64,000 nt of DNA from Lineus longissimus (Eukaryota > Nemertea > Pilidiophora > Heteronemertea > Lineidae): positions 15,621,431-15,685,430 of the forward strand of contig NC_088322.1 of assembly GCF_910592395.1 (NCBI RefSeq). The letters run 5' to 3'. Position numbers and translations under genes: made by a program. The first letter of the stretch is position 1. The number at the start of each line of letters is the position of its first letter. This document shows, piece by piece, positions 1 to 12,500 of this stretch. Under the pieces are notes generated by a model. It was given only the letters and a program-made list of their open reading frames with translations. It did not search any database and was not told the DNA's origin.

Positions 1-523
1 TTGCCGAGGAAACTAACAATTGTGAGTACCTTTCAAAGACCAAGCATGTGGCTGCAATTATGTTCAGTTCTAAAAATAACAAGGAATGATTCAGTGTGAC
101 CTTGGCTTGACATCAGTTAGGGAACATTTGTATTTGCGTATTGAGAATTTGATGGTGTGATGTCATCATTGATCCTGGCTGCACATGTCATTGTTTGTCC
201 CCTTAGCATTAAATTCTTCAGCATTCAAATGGTTGATGTCCAGGATGATGAATTAGTCTGCAGGTTATTCATGAAGTACATGATTTCAGGCAACCTGAAC
301 CCGTGTCATAGAAACAACGGTGGATGCGCTGGAACGTGCAATGTGGACGAATTTGGCAACGTCATCTGTAACTGTACCAAGGACGGTAGTTGTCCAGGCA
401 TGAAGAAGGCGTGTGCATGGGACGACTACCGCTGTGGTAACGGAACGTGTATAAACATTGAGAAGACGTGTGATGGCGTCAGACATTGTCTTGATGGTGG
501 AGATGAGAAGGTGGATTACTGCC
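1..523 (+). other. LRP1: LRP1 exons 1-2: propeller end, EGF-like module and first LDLa of a 10-repeat cluster
   Basis: The first 21 bases are the tail of an exon ending AEETNN, followed by a gtgagt donor. The next exon (290-523) joins in phase 1 and encodes an EGF-like module with the LRP hallmark NPC..NNGGC. An LDLa repeat follows, ending in an acidic calcium-binding loop written DGGDE instead of the usual DGSDE. The exon ends after the last Cys of the LDLa repeat with donor gtaagt. The intron (22-289) shows nothing else. Confidence 0.85.
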
Positions 524-3500
524 GTAAGTAGATTTCATTTCACTTCGGCAAAGTTTAACAAAACTTTCTTGGGTCAGCTTTTCATCAGCAAGGCAGAGTC
601 CTAATAGGGGCTGTGATACATGACAGATTCAAATTCCTCAGAATGTACTTGGTGCTGCCACCATGGTAGTCAACTACAGTAGTGTCTGTTGGCTGTTTTC
701 TACCTGAACTTTGAGTTCCTTTTCTGCAGACGTCATCCAGGTTATATCTGGTGAATGTTTGGAAGAATCTTTCCAAAGTGATTCCTTGAATACTTCACAC
801 TTGTTCAGAAAAATCTGCATTTCATATTTGAATTGTTTCCAGGCCACCGCACCTGCCCCGACAACTACTTCCGCTGCAGCAGCAGCAACAAATGTCTGAA
901 ATGGTTCAAACACTGCAACCGTATAGACGACTGCGGTGACAACAGTGACGAGGCCGTCTGCCCGTGTCCGGATGATTACTTCCAATGCAATAACAAGACA
1001 AAGCACTGTATTCTGCGGAGTCATGTGTGTGATCACCATCCTGACTGCCAGTCTGGCGAGGATGAGGTCCATTGTGGTACGTTATATTACTCGGCCAGAC
1101 GCCCCAGTGTCATTTGGGGTCTTGGGCGGTGACATCTGCTTGACCTGACAAAATATTTGGCAAAATAATTGGAGGAACTTGGTTCAGATTGTCAAAATGA
1201 TCGACTTTTCTTCAAATTTTTTGCCACCAATACCATGATTGTTGAGAAAATATGGTGGTAGTCGTTGTCTGCTGAGATTGTGGTTGAAATTTCCCATTTT
1301 ACAGTTAACATTTACTTGCAGATAATGTCGACTGCAACACGTTCACATACCACGGCCAGGAGACGTTGAAACTGACGAAGTGTAACACGACCACAGCGTG
1401 TGTCAGTCCGGCGTGGCTCTGCGATGGGGAGAACGATTGTTGGGATAATTCGGATGAGAAAAATTGTCCAACGGGTGAGTTTACATTGGGGGAAACTGAG
1501 GCCACCGATCGAGTCAAAATAAAGCGTTTATCCAAATCAGAACACTGACAGCACCATTAGAGAGTGCAGATTTAGAGGTTTAAAATGAATGATCATGTTT
1601 ATAGGTTTTGAAAATTGGACTTTTTCGGGGTGATTTTGTATCACTCACCTGGTCTCGTTCAATTTCCTGACTAATCATAAGATTTTCCTCCCACAGCCCA
1701 GACCAACAAGACCTGTGGAGAAGGCAACTTTGCCTGCGAGTCCGACAAAAATACTTGTATCCCGTTGTCGTGGAAGTGTGACAAGAGTCCTGACTGTGCT
1801 GATAAATCAGATGAGAAGCATTGTGGTATGTTGAGTTTTGAGTCATATTCCGTGATGGTGTGCGGCAACTCCTCTCAGAAATATTACCAGGATAGGATCT
1901 CTGAAATTTTCTTCAAATATTTCTCACCTGTTGAGACATGTCGTCTGCTGGTGTCTGGGATTTCATGCGACCAAAAGTGATTGCTATTGTAAATGTTACT
2001 ATTTTGTTGATTTCCTCAGACCTCACGTGTGATGAGAATCAGATAAAGTGCGGAACAACAGCCAATGCCAGCGTCTGCATCCCCAAGGAGTGGCAATGTG
2101 ACGGAGTGAAGGACTGTCTGGATGGCAGTGATGAGCCGGATACATGCCGTAAGCTCAATTATTCATCAAATATTTAGATTCTTTACCAATTATACAGCAG
2201 TACTCAACCACTCAAATGGAATTCTGACAAGTATCCTTGAGATTGATTGTAGCAATGGAACATATTGACATGATATTGAAATGATATTTGTGAGCAGTTT
2301 GAATGAAGACTGGTTATCTGTTTGTTAAAATGAACAGTTGACTACGTTGCGTGACTCATCTTATACTGACGGAACTCTGAATGATTTCTATTGACTTTCA
2401 GCTGGTTCTAAGACCTGCCCGCCATCCTATTTCACGTGTGACGATGGTCATTGTATCCCTGACGACTGGCTCTGCGACGGGAATAAGGATTGTGGGAAGG
2501 GTGAAGACGAGAATGTCACACGGGCAAAATGTGGTATGTATGAAAATTCCAGAAAATGACAAATTTACCCAGAATGACACTGTGAAAATCTACTATTTCT
2601 GGAGTACTTGTATTTGGTTATTTTCCCAGCCATTGCCTTCATGGTTTAAGAATAATGAGTCGATGATGTGCATGATGAAACATCACCAAGCAGGAGATGG
2701 GATCGCCATACTGCCTAGACAAACTCGTATACTGAGCATTACTGATCTCTCTTCCAGTTGACAGAACATGTGGGCCAAAGGAATTCCGCTGCATGAGTGG
2801 AGAGTGTGTGTGGTTTGATTTCCGCTGCGACCATCATCACGACTGCAACGACAGCTCGGATGAAGGACCATTCTGTAGTAAGTATTGCCCAAGAATCAGT
2901 TCTTCTTTGTTTTTAAAGTGAGTGGAAAAACTTTTGAGGAAAGTATTTACCTTGGTAACATCACACTTCCCATTGTCAGCGTTTCATCGTGACACATTAT
3001 TCACAGCACTTATTATTGGTAAAGTTTCATTAGAAATAACATTGGGACTTTCTGTTGTGAGGACTTCTGATGTCAGTAGAGGGGGATCCCGTAGGTAACA
3101 AGTTGAACAAGAGAAAGTATTTGAATCATACAAATATCTTACAGATTACCCGGTGTGCAAGGATGGGTCTGACGGTAGTGCTGCCACAGAGTACCAGTGC
3201 AAGAATGGCCAGTGCATACCGCTGAAGCAGAAATGTGATGGCCGCTATGACTGCACAGACCTCAGCGACGAGACGCGAGAACTCTGCACACCCAAAGTTT
3301 GCGACAAGAAGTTCTTGTGCAAGAGTGGAAAATGTTTGAACAATTCATTGGTTTGCAATGGAAAGGACGATTGTGGAGACTTCTCAGATGAACAGTATTG
3401 CCGTAAGTCTACTGATTAAACAATTACAGCAGAGGTGGCATCATCTGCAATGATCTAGGGCAAGTCACTTGACTTCAGTTGCCATGACTTTCAAAGTGAG

Positions 3501-6500
3501 AAGTAAAACCCTCGAGGTCCTTGTAGTTGGTTCCTATGCCAGGGCAAGCACACGTCACTTCATGTCAGAAGACTCCCTCTCCTTCACTTAGACCCGTTCA
3601 GAATGGAAGTCACTGAGCCAATCCAGCTTGACTTAGACTTTGAGTAAGTTTTGAAGTCAACGCGGTTTAAATATGAATATTTGGATTTCAGATATGAACG
3701 TTTGTGCGAGTGGCAGCCGTCAAAACCCATGTGAATACAAGTGTGTGGATCTGATTGCTGGGTACCGATGTGAGTGCGCTCATGGCTACAGGCTGAATAA
3801 GGACAACGCCACATGCTCAGACATCGATGAATGCCAGGAAAACCTGCCGTGCTCCCACTATTGCTCACCACACAACCACGGACAGCTCCATACCGGCTTC
3901 CGTTGCTCATGTGCCAAGGGATTCCAACTCCAGGCTGACAAACGCTCATGCAAGGTTGAAAAGATCGCCCCCTATCTGTTGATAACGAACCGTTACTACA
4001 TCCGTAACATCACCTTTGAGGGCGATATGCAGCTTGTCACGAAGGCGTTAAGTAATGCGGTGGCATTGGATTTTGATTGGACGGATCAGATGATATATTG
4101 GTCAGACGTCACGAGCATGGGGAGTAACATCAGTCGGATATCGCTCCAGACTAATGCATCCCGCACGCCTAAACCTGAGGTGAGTATTGCTCCAGGTCAA
4201 GTTCAACCTTCGTCTTGAACAGACGACATCCACTGCAAGGATGTGTGCACGCCTAAACCTGAGGTGAGTATTGCTCCAGGTCACGTTCAACCTTCGTCTT
4301 GAACAGACGACATCCACTGCAAGGATGTGTGTGCGCCTAAACCTGAGGTGAGTATTGCTCCAGGTCACGTTCAACCTTCGTCTTGAACAGACGACATCCA
4401 CTGCAAGGATGTGTGCACGCCTAAACCTGAGGTGAGTATTGCTCCAGGTCACGTTCAACCTTCGTCTTGAACAGACGACATCCACTGCAAGGATGTGTGT
4501 GCGCCTAAACCTGAGGTGAGTATTGCTCCAGGTCACGTGCAACCCTCATCTTGAACAGACGACATCCACTGCAAGGATGTGTGTGCGCCTAAACCTGAGG
4601 TGAGTATTGCTCCAGGTCACGTGCAACCCTCATCTTGAACAGACGACATCCACTGCAAGGATGTGTGTGCGCCTAAACCTGAGGTGAGTATTGCTCCAGG
4701 TCACGTGCAACCCTCATCTTGAACAGACGACATCCACTGCAAGGATGTGTGTGCTGTGGATTGTCTGTGATCTTTAGAGAGCAATGCTTGCATGTTTGCT
4801 TCTCCTTGAGTCTGTAAACCTCAAAGTAAGTCAGCATTCTGTTTGTAATGTCTCCAAAACCACTTGCAGGTCCTGCACTCCACCACACTGAGAAACCCTG
4901 ATGGTATTGCCCTCGATTGGCTGGGCCGCAATCTATACTGGTGTGACAAGACAACAGATACAATCGAGGTGTCCAATCTTGACGGGAAGTTCCGCAAAGT
5001 GCTGGCGAACACTGGATTACAGGAACCTCGTGCCTTGGCGGTGCATCCCCTACGCGGTTACCTCTTCTACACCGACTGGGGCAACAATGCCCACATCGGT
5101 CGGATGGGAATGGATGGTGGTGACCGCCGTTTCATTGTCAACCAAGCATTAGGCTGGCCCAATGCGTTGACAGTCGATTACATCACAGACCACATCTTCT
5201 GGGCTGACGCCAGATTAGATTACATCAAGATGGCCGACTTAGAAGGCAAAAATGAACGCGTCATAATTGCACAAAACCTGCCACATATTTTTGCGTTGAC
5301 GCAGTTTGGCGATTACTTGTTCTGGACTGATTGGGAACAGAAGGGGATTGAGCGCGCCAACAAGTTCTCCGGGGAAGATAGGAAGGTGCTGGCATCCATG
5401 ATTCATCGACCGATGGACGTGCACGTCATTCATCCAAAACGCCAACCACAGCGTGAGTATATAGAGGGCGCACCTTTCTGTCTTCAGTGAGCTATGAAAC
5501 CTGTGCTGTTGTTGTACCTGTGTAGTCAAATGAGACATCGAACGCTCCAACCTTCGTTATGAGTTCAAGAACACTAAAATGTGTGTGAGATCCTGCTCGA
5601 CGATGGTGTTGATCTCATGAAATGTGATTGAACTCTTTACTTGAGTATTGCCTGAAGAACACGACCTTGGATTTAGAGTTGGATACCCACTATTAAAGGG
5701 AAGTGGGTAAGGGTGAGGGTTGGATTACTAATCTGTTGTCCTTAATCTTCCAGCTCGGATCAACCCCTGTCATAAGGGAGGCGGCTGTAAGAATCTCTGT
5801 CTGATCAAGAGCGGTGGAAAGGGACGGACGTGTGCTTGCCCCGAGAATCATTACCTCGCTGCTGATGCCGTTAGTTGTATTTCTAACTGCACAACGTGAG
5901 TTGTCTGCTGAATCCATGAATCATCTTTGTGAAGCCAGAGACTATTATAGATAGGGTTGTATGGTGGTCTTGTGGCCATGGTCCTTGGTGCCATAAGGAC
6001 CAGTATACCCTGTCATGATATTCTGCTCAGTTCTCCAGATTGCTTCCATGAAAGGTACAACATGGGCATGGGATTAGGTGGCCAGGATAGGAATGTGTTT
6101 ACACGCTGCCATGTGTAGTGTCACACATATGCTGATTTCTGATAAAGATTTTTGATTTCTTGACATGGTTGCTTTCCAGGTCTCAGTTCAAGTGTCGCGA
6201 CACATACAAGTGTATCCCGTTCTGGAACAAGTGTGATAGAGTGGATGATTGTGGTGACAGATCTGATGAAGGCCCAGACTGCCGTAAGTTCTACACTCAC
6301 TCCCCACGCCGCCAACATCAAATTTATATCCAAAATTTTCAAATCATTTCCTAGAATTTGGCCTGAGAATGATTACAGGGAAATTTTCTTCTGAATTTTT
6401 ACGGTTTCTCTAGAATTTCTCAAAAAATCAAAAGAACTCATTTTGTCCTCATAATTTTCAATGAAATGTCCACAGCAGAACGTACCTTCGACTGCCAAAC

Positions 6501-9500
6501 TCCCATCTTCTCAGTGCTCCATCGTCTCTTGCAGCTCCCTACTTCTGCCCGGAGCCGAACATGGTTCAGTGTAATGACTCGACCAAGGCCAGCTCGCACT
6601 GTATCCCACCAAGTCAGGTCTGTGACGGCGTCAAGCAGTGCAGGGATGGATCTGATGAACAGAACTGTAGTAAGTCCAAACAGAGACATTTTGTCCAAAA
6701 TAGAATACACGTTCCAAATTTGATGAGATTTTGAAGAAGTTTGTCATTTGGTGGAAAAAAATTTTTTGAAATTTTTTTCAAAAATTTGCCTGCGCCAACT
6801 TTGATGAAATTTTGAAGAAGTGAGTCATTTTGCAGAAAATTTTTTTTCTTCCAAAATTTTCTCAAAAATTTACCTGAAATATCTGAAAATTCGATGCTTC
6901 AGTTTTGATGAAATTTTGAAGAAGTGAGTCATTTTGCCGAGATTTTTTTCCCCTCAGATTGTTTCTGACAATCTTTCTGAAATATCTGAAAATCTCATGA
7001 CACAATCTTCAGTTTAACTGAAACATACCTATGAATGATGTTTACGTCAAAATGTAAGTGCCAGATAGAAAAATAAACAACTTTCTCATCAAATTCTATT
7101 TCAACGTTTCATTCAGAGCGATACACGTGCCTGTCGAACCAGTTCAAGTGCTACACCGATTCGCGGTGCATCTCGCTACCTCAGCGCTGTGACGGCCGTG
7201 AGGACTGCTTAAGTGGCGAAGATGAGCTCAACTGTCGTAAGTATTGAACAACCCCTCCTAGCCTCAAAGACTCGGAAGACATTAAGAAATCTACTTGGAT
7301 GAGTCATATATGCCACCAGTGCATGGATCATGCCACCTCTCTTCTAACTTCGTTTTCTTGCCACACTTCTAAGATCTCTGCTCTCTCGTTCGTTGACAGC
7401 AATCACATCATGTCCTCCCACGAAGTTCCGATGCCGTAACACAGGGCGATGCATCCCGTATGTTTGGCGCTGCGACGGCGCCAATGACTGTGGCGACATG
7501 AGTGACGAACCACATGACTGTAAGAACAAGACGTGCCTTGAAGGGTACTTCCAGGTAGGTGATGCTGATCAGCCAAACTAACACCCTGGTGGACCCAGAT
7601 CTGATACCAGGCTTTACATATTATGTCCTATTCCTTGTCAAGCAGAGAAGCAAACTGGGGTTGAATAACTTCAGGTAACATCAGCAGCTTCATGGAATGA
7701 GACTTCAGCCACTTTGGTAAAAATCTCAGTTTGCCAACAAGTGAGTTGGCACTTATGTTAGTAGGGTGATGTTATGCAAATAACAACATTAGATTTCATA
7801 CCTTTGGTATTAATACAGTATTTGCCTTTGCAATACAATCTTGATATCGAACTATTTCTAGCAGTTTTAGCACTGTAAATTGAACTTCAATGCATCTGTG
7901 TGCTTGCAGTGTAACTCAACTGGTCAGTGCATCCCTGACAAATGGAAGTGTGACGGTGAACATGACTGTGGAGCCAATGATATGACAGACGAACCAAAGG
8001 ACGAATGCAGCCAAGCAACATGCTCTACCACGTATTTCAAATGTGAGAATAATCGTTGCATTCCTGGTAGATGGCGCTGCGATTATAGTAACGACTGTGG
8101 CGACAATTCGGATGAGAAAGGCTGCAGTAAGTATTGGGTTATGTTGTAAGAAGTTTTCTGATTGGTTGATGCCTGTCCTAGGGCTTTGTTGCAGCCAATA
8201 GAATGTTCTGTTACTGCCTTGTTTTGGAAATTGGTTCAAAATAAAAAATTCGTCAATATTTATTTGTTTTCAGAATTGCGTCCATGCTCTGAGAGTGAGT
8301 TCAACTGCTCTAATGGCCACTGTATCCCTCACTACTGGCGTTGTAACGGTGAAAGTGATTGTAACGACGGGAGTGACGAGAAAGACTGTCGTAAGTTCAC
8401 TAAGGTTTTTGTCCCTAGTTGCGTGTTTCTCCAGTTGAGTGCAGCACCTGGAGGTACGCATGGAGCCATCAGGTTGATGATTGTGATATTTGAAGCAGAT
8501 ATTTTGCCATGTTGATGTGATACTTAGTTCTCTTCATGCCAAGAGGGCAGATCAGGCTTCTATCAGCAGTTTCCACCTTTTTCAGTCGGCAGCCTGTTGG
8601 TGGATGTTTCCCCAGGTCAGACCAAGCTGCTTCAGCTCCTACTCTACCGTATGGGCAAGGTCTCTTTTGGACAGCATCTGTTTCTTTACCTGTTGGCTGT
8701 CCCATGGAGTGCTGCCCTTGGGAGTGTGCCTGGTGGGCACACGTGTTCCAGTCAACTCCAACCTTGCCTTTCAACAAGTCCAGCTTGATGTGGTACAGGG
8801 TTATGTCTGCTCTGATACTCTCCGTTGACAGTCTTTCATTTTGCTCACATGTAGAATCATTCCTACTTTCGTTCCTTTTCCTTTCAGACCAACAGTGTGC
8901 GGGCAAGTTCCAGTGTGTTTCCTCTAACTACTGCATCCCAACAAGCTGGAAATGTGATGATGAGATCGACTGTGCAGACGGCTCAGATGAATCTGGATGC
9001 AGTAAGTGTCAAATTTTGATCTTGGGGAGTGTCGTTTGCTCATCTTGACAAAATCTGTAGGGACAGATTTTGTTGAGATGGTTAATATGAACAACTTTTC
9101 TTCAAATATTTCTCCAGACAGATGTCAATATTTGAGAAAATGTGGGCTTTAGGTGTCGTCTGCACAACAAGCTGGAAATATGAGTTGACTGTGCAGCTGC
9201 TGTTAAACTGTTTTGTAGTCTTTTGGGTGACATAGCATCAGAGGCAAGCTTGGTATGTTCACATGTCTCATTCTTTGCAGACAAGACGTGCAGCACGGGT
9301 GAGTTCGCCTGCGATAACGGCCACTGCATCCCGGGATCTTGGCGTTGTGACGGCACGGATGATTGCGATGACAACTCGGATGAATTAACAGGATCCTGCA
9401 GTAAGTTTCTTCTAGAATTTGAAGATAGTTTGAGTGATTCTGTGATAATGGTATAAAGTGCTTGCAGGAGGATCACTGGGTCAGAGGGAGGGATGACAAA

Positions 9501-12500
9501 CTGTTGTGATTTGGTCAGAAAATGCACCTCTTGCTGATTGGACCTTTGGTGCTGTGGAATAAGTTTCACATATCGACCTCATTTCCTGTATTTCAGAAAA
9601 CCTGACCTGCCCCGGCCGCCACCAGTGCCCAGATGGTGTGTGCATCCTGCCCTCCCAGGTCTGCGATGGCATCAATCATTGTGCAGATACTTCAGATGAA
9701 CAAAATTGTAAGTCCCGTCTTCTGCTGTCCGGGTATCGGCTCTGAAACCCCTTCCTTCTCTAGACCAGAGAGCTCTTAGTGAGTGCTTCCTTCTCTAGAC
9801 TAGAGAGCTCTTAGTGAGTGCTTCCTTCTCTAGACCAGAGAGCTCTTAGTGAGTGCTTCCTTCTCTAGACCAGAGAGCTCTTAGTGAGTGCTTCCTTCTC
9901 TAGACCAGAGAACTCTTAGTGAGTGCTTCCTTCTCTAGACCAGAGAACTCTTAGTGAGTGCTTCCTTCTCTAGACCAGAGAGCTCTTAGTGAGTGCTTCC
10001 TTCTCTAGACCAGAGAGCTCTTAGTGAGTGCTTCCTTCTCTAGACCAGAGAACTCTTAGTGAGTGCTTCCTTCTCTAGACCAGAGAGCTCTTAGTGAGTG
10101 CTTCCTTCTCTAAACCAGAGAGCTCTTAGTGAGTGCTTCCTTCTCTAGACCAGAGAGCTCTTAGTGAGTGCTTCCTTCTCTAGACCAGAGAGCTCTTAGT
10201 GAGTGCTTCCTTCTCTAAACCTTGGACAATATGCTGGAAAGATCTATCAAAGTAACAGCATTTGAAGGCGATGTTTGTAATTCAGTTTTACTTTTGGGTA
10301 AATCTTTCATGTTCATGAGAAAAGAATCGTCCACAAAGATCAACACGATGTTATTTCTTGCAGGTACCCTGGGTAGTGGATGCAAATCTGAGGAGTTTGA
10401 ATGCGAGTTCACAAAACAGTGCATCCCGAAAAAGAACGTTTGTGATAAGTTCACGGAGTGTGAGGATGGATCTGATGAATATGTGTCACTCTGTCGCAGT
10501 AAGTCTGGTTTGTTTGTTGATCTCACAGAGGGCAACCTTGTGTAGCCCAATGTTGGCCATTGCTCGAGTGAGCAAGTGGGCACCAAATCGTAGCCTATTC
10601 TCAGTGAGAGTGGAACTCAAGGCTGATAACGCACGAAACTCATCGTTATGTGTTCCAACATGTCCAACATCTTTAAATTTCAGATTCTGTTGTTGACTGT
10701 GGCGCCCTCAAGTGTGAATACAAGTGTACTAAGATCGGGAGTACTGCCGTCTGCTTGTGTCCTGACCATAAACAACTCGCTCCAAATGGAAGGAACTGTA
10801 TAGGTAATTCATCAACATCATTTAGTTTTATCAGATCAGATCAGATATTCTTGTACTCTCATACCATTGTCTCTTTACAAGAAGGCATATGAACCGACCA
10901 TTGGATGCCATGATCTCTTACCCAAGCCTGAGTTTCAGACTTATGTTGCATCATGATAGAATCTGCTCTGATATGTATAAACACCTCAGAGCAAACACCA
11001 AAGAAGAAGTCATGATGTGATCAGTGTTCAACTTTCACACTTGAGGTTGTATGAAAGAGCGGCGAGAGTTGGTTCAATGCAGTGAGTCATAATGATTGGA
11101 ATATTTGCCGTCTTTATTTCAGACGTCAACCAATGTAAGATCTGGCGAACCTGTGAGCAGAAATGTGAGAAGAATCGCGGTGGCCACAAGTGTTCATGCG
11201 CAGACGGCTACATCAACGTGGCCGTGGAAACCAACGGGCCGCCCGTCTGCAAGGCACAAGGTAAAGTTTATCATCAAAGTTCAATGAGAAAAGCCTTCTC
11301 TGAGTTTGGTTGCCCATCTACAAAGACAGTGGAACCTGCTTCTCTTTGAGGCGGAGAGATGGCTGTATGGATTGGGAGGGTTCTGGTTCCGACATCCACA
11401 GGAGCAGAGACTGAGCTAAGAGGATTTCTCTGTAGGCTCGGGCTTGTAGAATCTCATGAGAATGCCCCGACCCTTCCATCTGTCTGTCACACTGTCCTTC
11501 ATGTCAAACCTCTTCTCTTCACTTCGCAGGCAACCACCCCTACCTCCTGATGTCTGTCGAGAACGTCCTACGCAGTGTTTCACTCAATCTTGGACAAGCT
11601 GGCTTCGGAGTCTTCACAGAGATACACAAGGTAGGTAGCGACTCCTTGTGGCAAGGCAAGCGTGAGGAATCAAAGACCATGTAAGATACACCAGAAGGAT
11701 TCGTGGTATCTGCCGCTGCTTTTGAAGTGTTTGGGTTAATTCCTGTCTTTATATTCCCCACAGCACACCAAGAAGGTCGAAGCCATTGATGCCTTCATCA
11801 ATCCTAATGCCAAGGCTGGTGAGGACAACATCACCATCTTTGCTGCCACCTATCAGCCAGCTGCCATACTTAGAATGCCATTCAATGATAAAGAGGTCGT
11901 CCGTACAAAGCGATCGGTAGAACTGAGTCAAGACCCCCAGGCACTGCCGGTAAGATCATGTTCATAGTTTAGGTTGTGGGCAGAGGTGTTGTTTTTCCCC
12001 ATCTTGGGCCCAGCAGTAACCATGGTCAGTATTCCCTCAGTGGTTTCTTGACTCCAGTTGGTCGCGATATTGAGTGATGACCATGGCAATCACTGAACAC
12101 CTACATGGAATCATGTTATGAAGGTCGAGACTCCCAAACCATAGACCGCCTCAGGGCGACATTTTCTAAAGACTTGGAGGAACATTTCTCACGATTTCCA
12201 TTCGAAAGTCTGTCCTGAAGTATTCCCAAGTGTGACTTTCTCAGGTATCAATCAAGTCAATAATTGCCCATTCCTCTTCCAGCTTGAGGGTCTCCAAGAA
12301 CTCCGTGGCCTCGCCGTCGACTGGATCAGTAAGCGTATCTACTGGACTGACGCTGGTCAGGATAAGATTGAGATGGCCAACTTCGACGGGACCGATCGCC
12401 GGACGGTCATATCAACCGATCTTGATCAGCCACACAGGATTGTGGCACACCCGCAGAGCAGGTTGGTTACCCTTCATCTGAAGCTTGAGCGTATCTTGAA

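Larger units (their letters stand above)
6180..10498 (+). other. LRP1: LDLa cluster of 11 repeats (equivalent to LRP1 cluster IV)
   Basis: Exons 13-22 encode eleven LDLa repeats. The pattern is one per exon except that the fifth repeat is split between exon 7400-7554 and exon 7910-8126 by a phase-0 intron. The Cys framework and acidic SDE loops are intact in all, and RCIP/HCIP or QCIP cores are frequent. Exon 9597-9707 ends inside the last Cys codon, and the next exon at 10364 completes it. Eleven repeats is the known size of LRP1 cluster IV, which supports the assignment. Confidence 0.87.

Noticed and set aside
4102-4542. Repetitive 146-codon frame on the minus strand
   Set aside because: It is the reverse strand of the 84-bp minisatellite. 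The unit is a multiple of three, so one frame stays open without coding.
6472-6534. Alternative upstream acceptor (TCCACAG) for the exon at 6,535
   Set aside because: It would put the LDLa sequence out of frame; the acceptor at 6,533-6,534 keeps phase 1 as in neighbouring exons.
8469-8850. Several overlapping open frames in both directions in an LRP1 intron
   Set aside because: No Cys framework or other motif; the exon pattern continues cleanly from 8,390 to 8,888.
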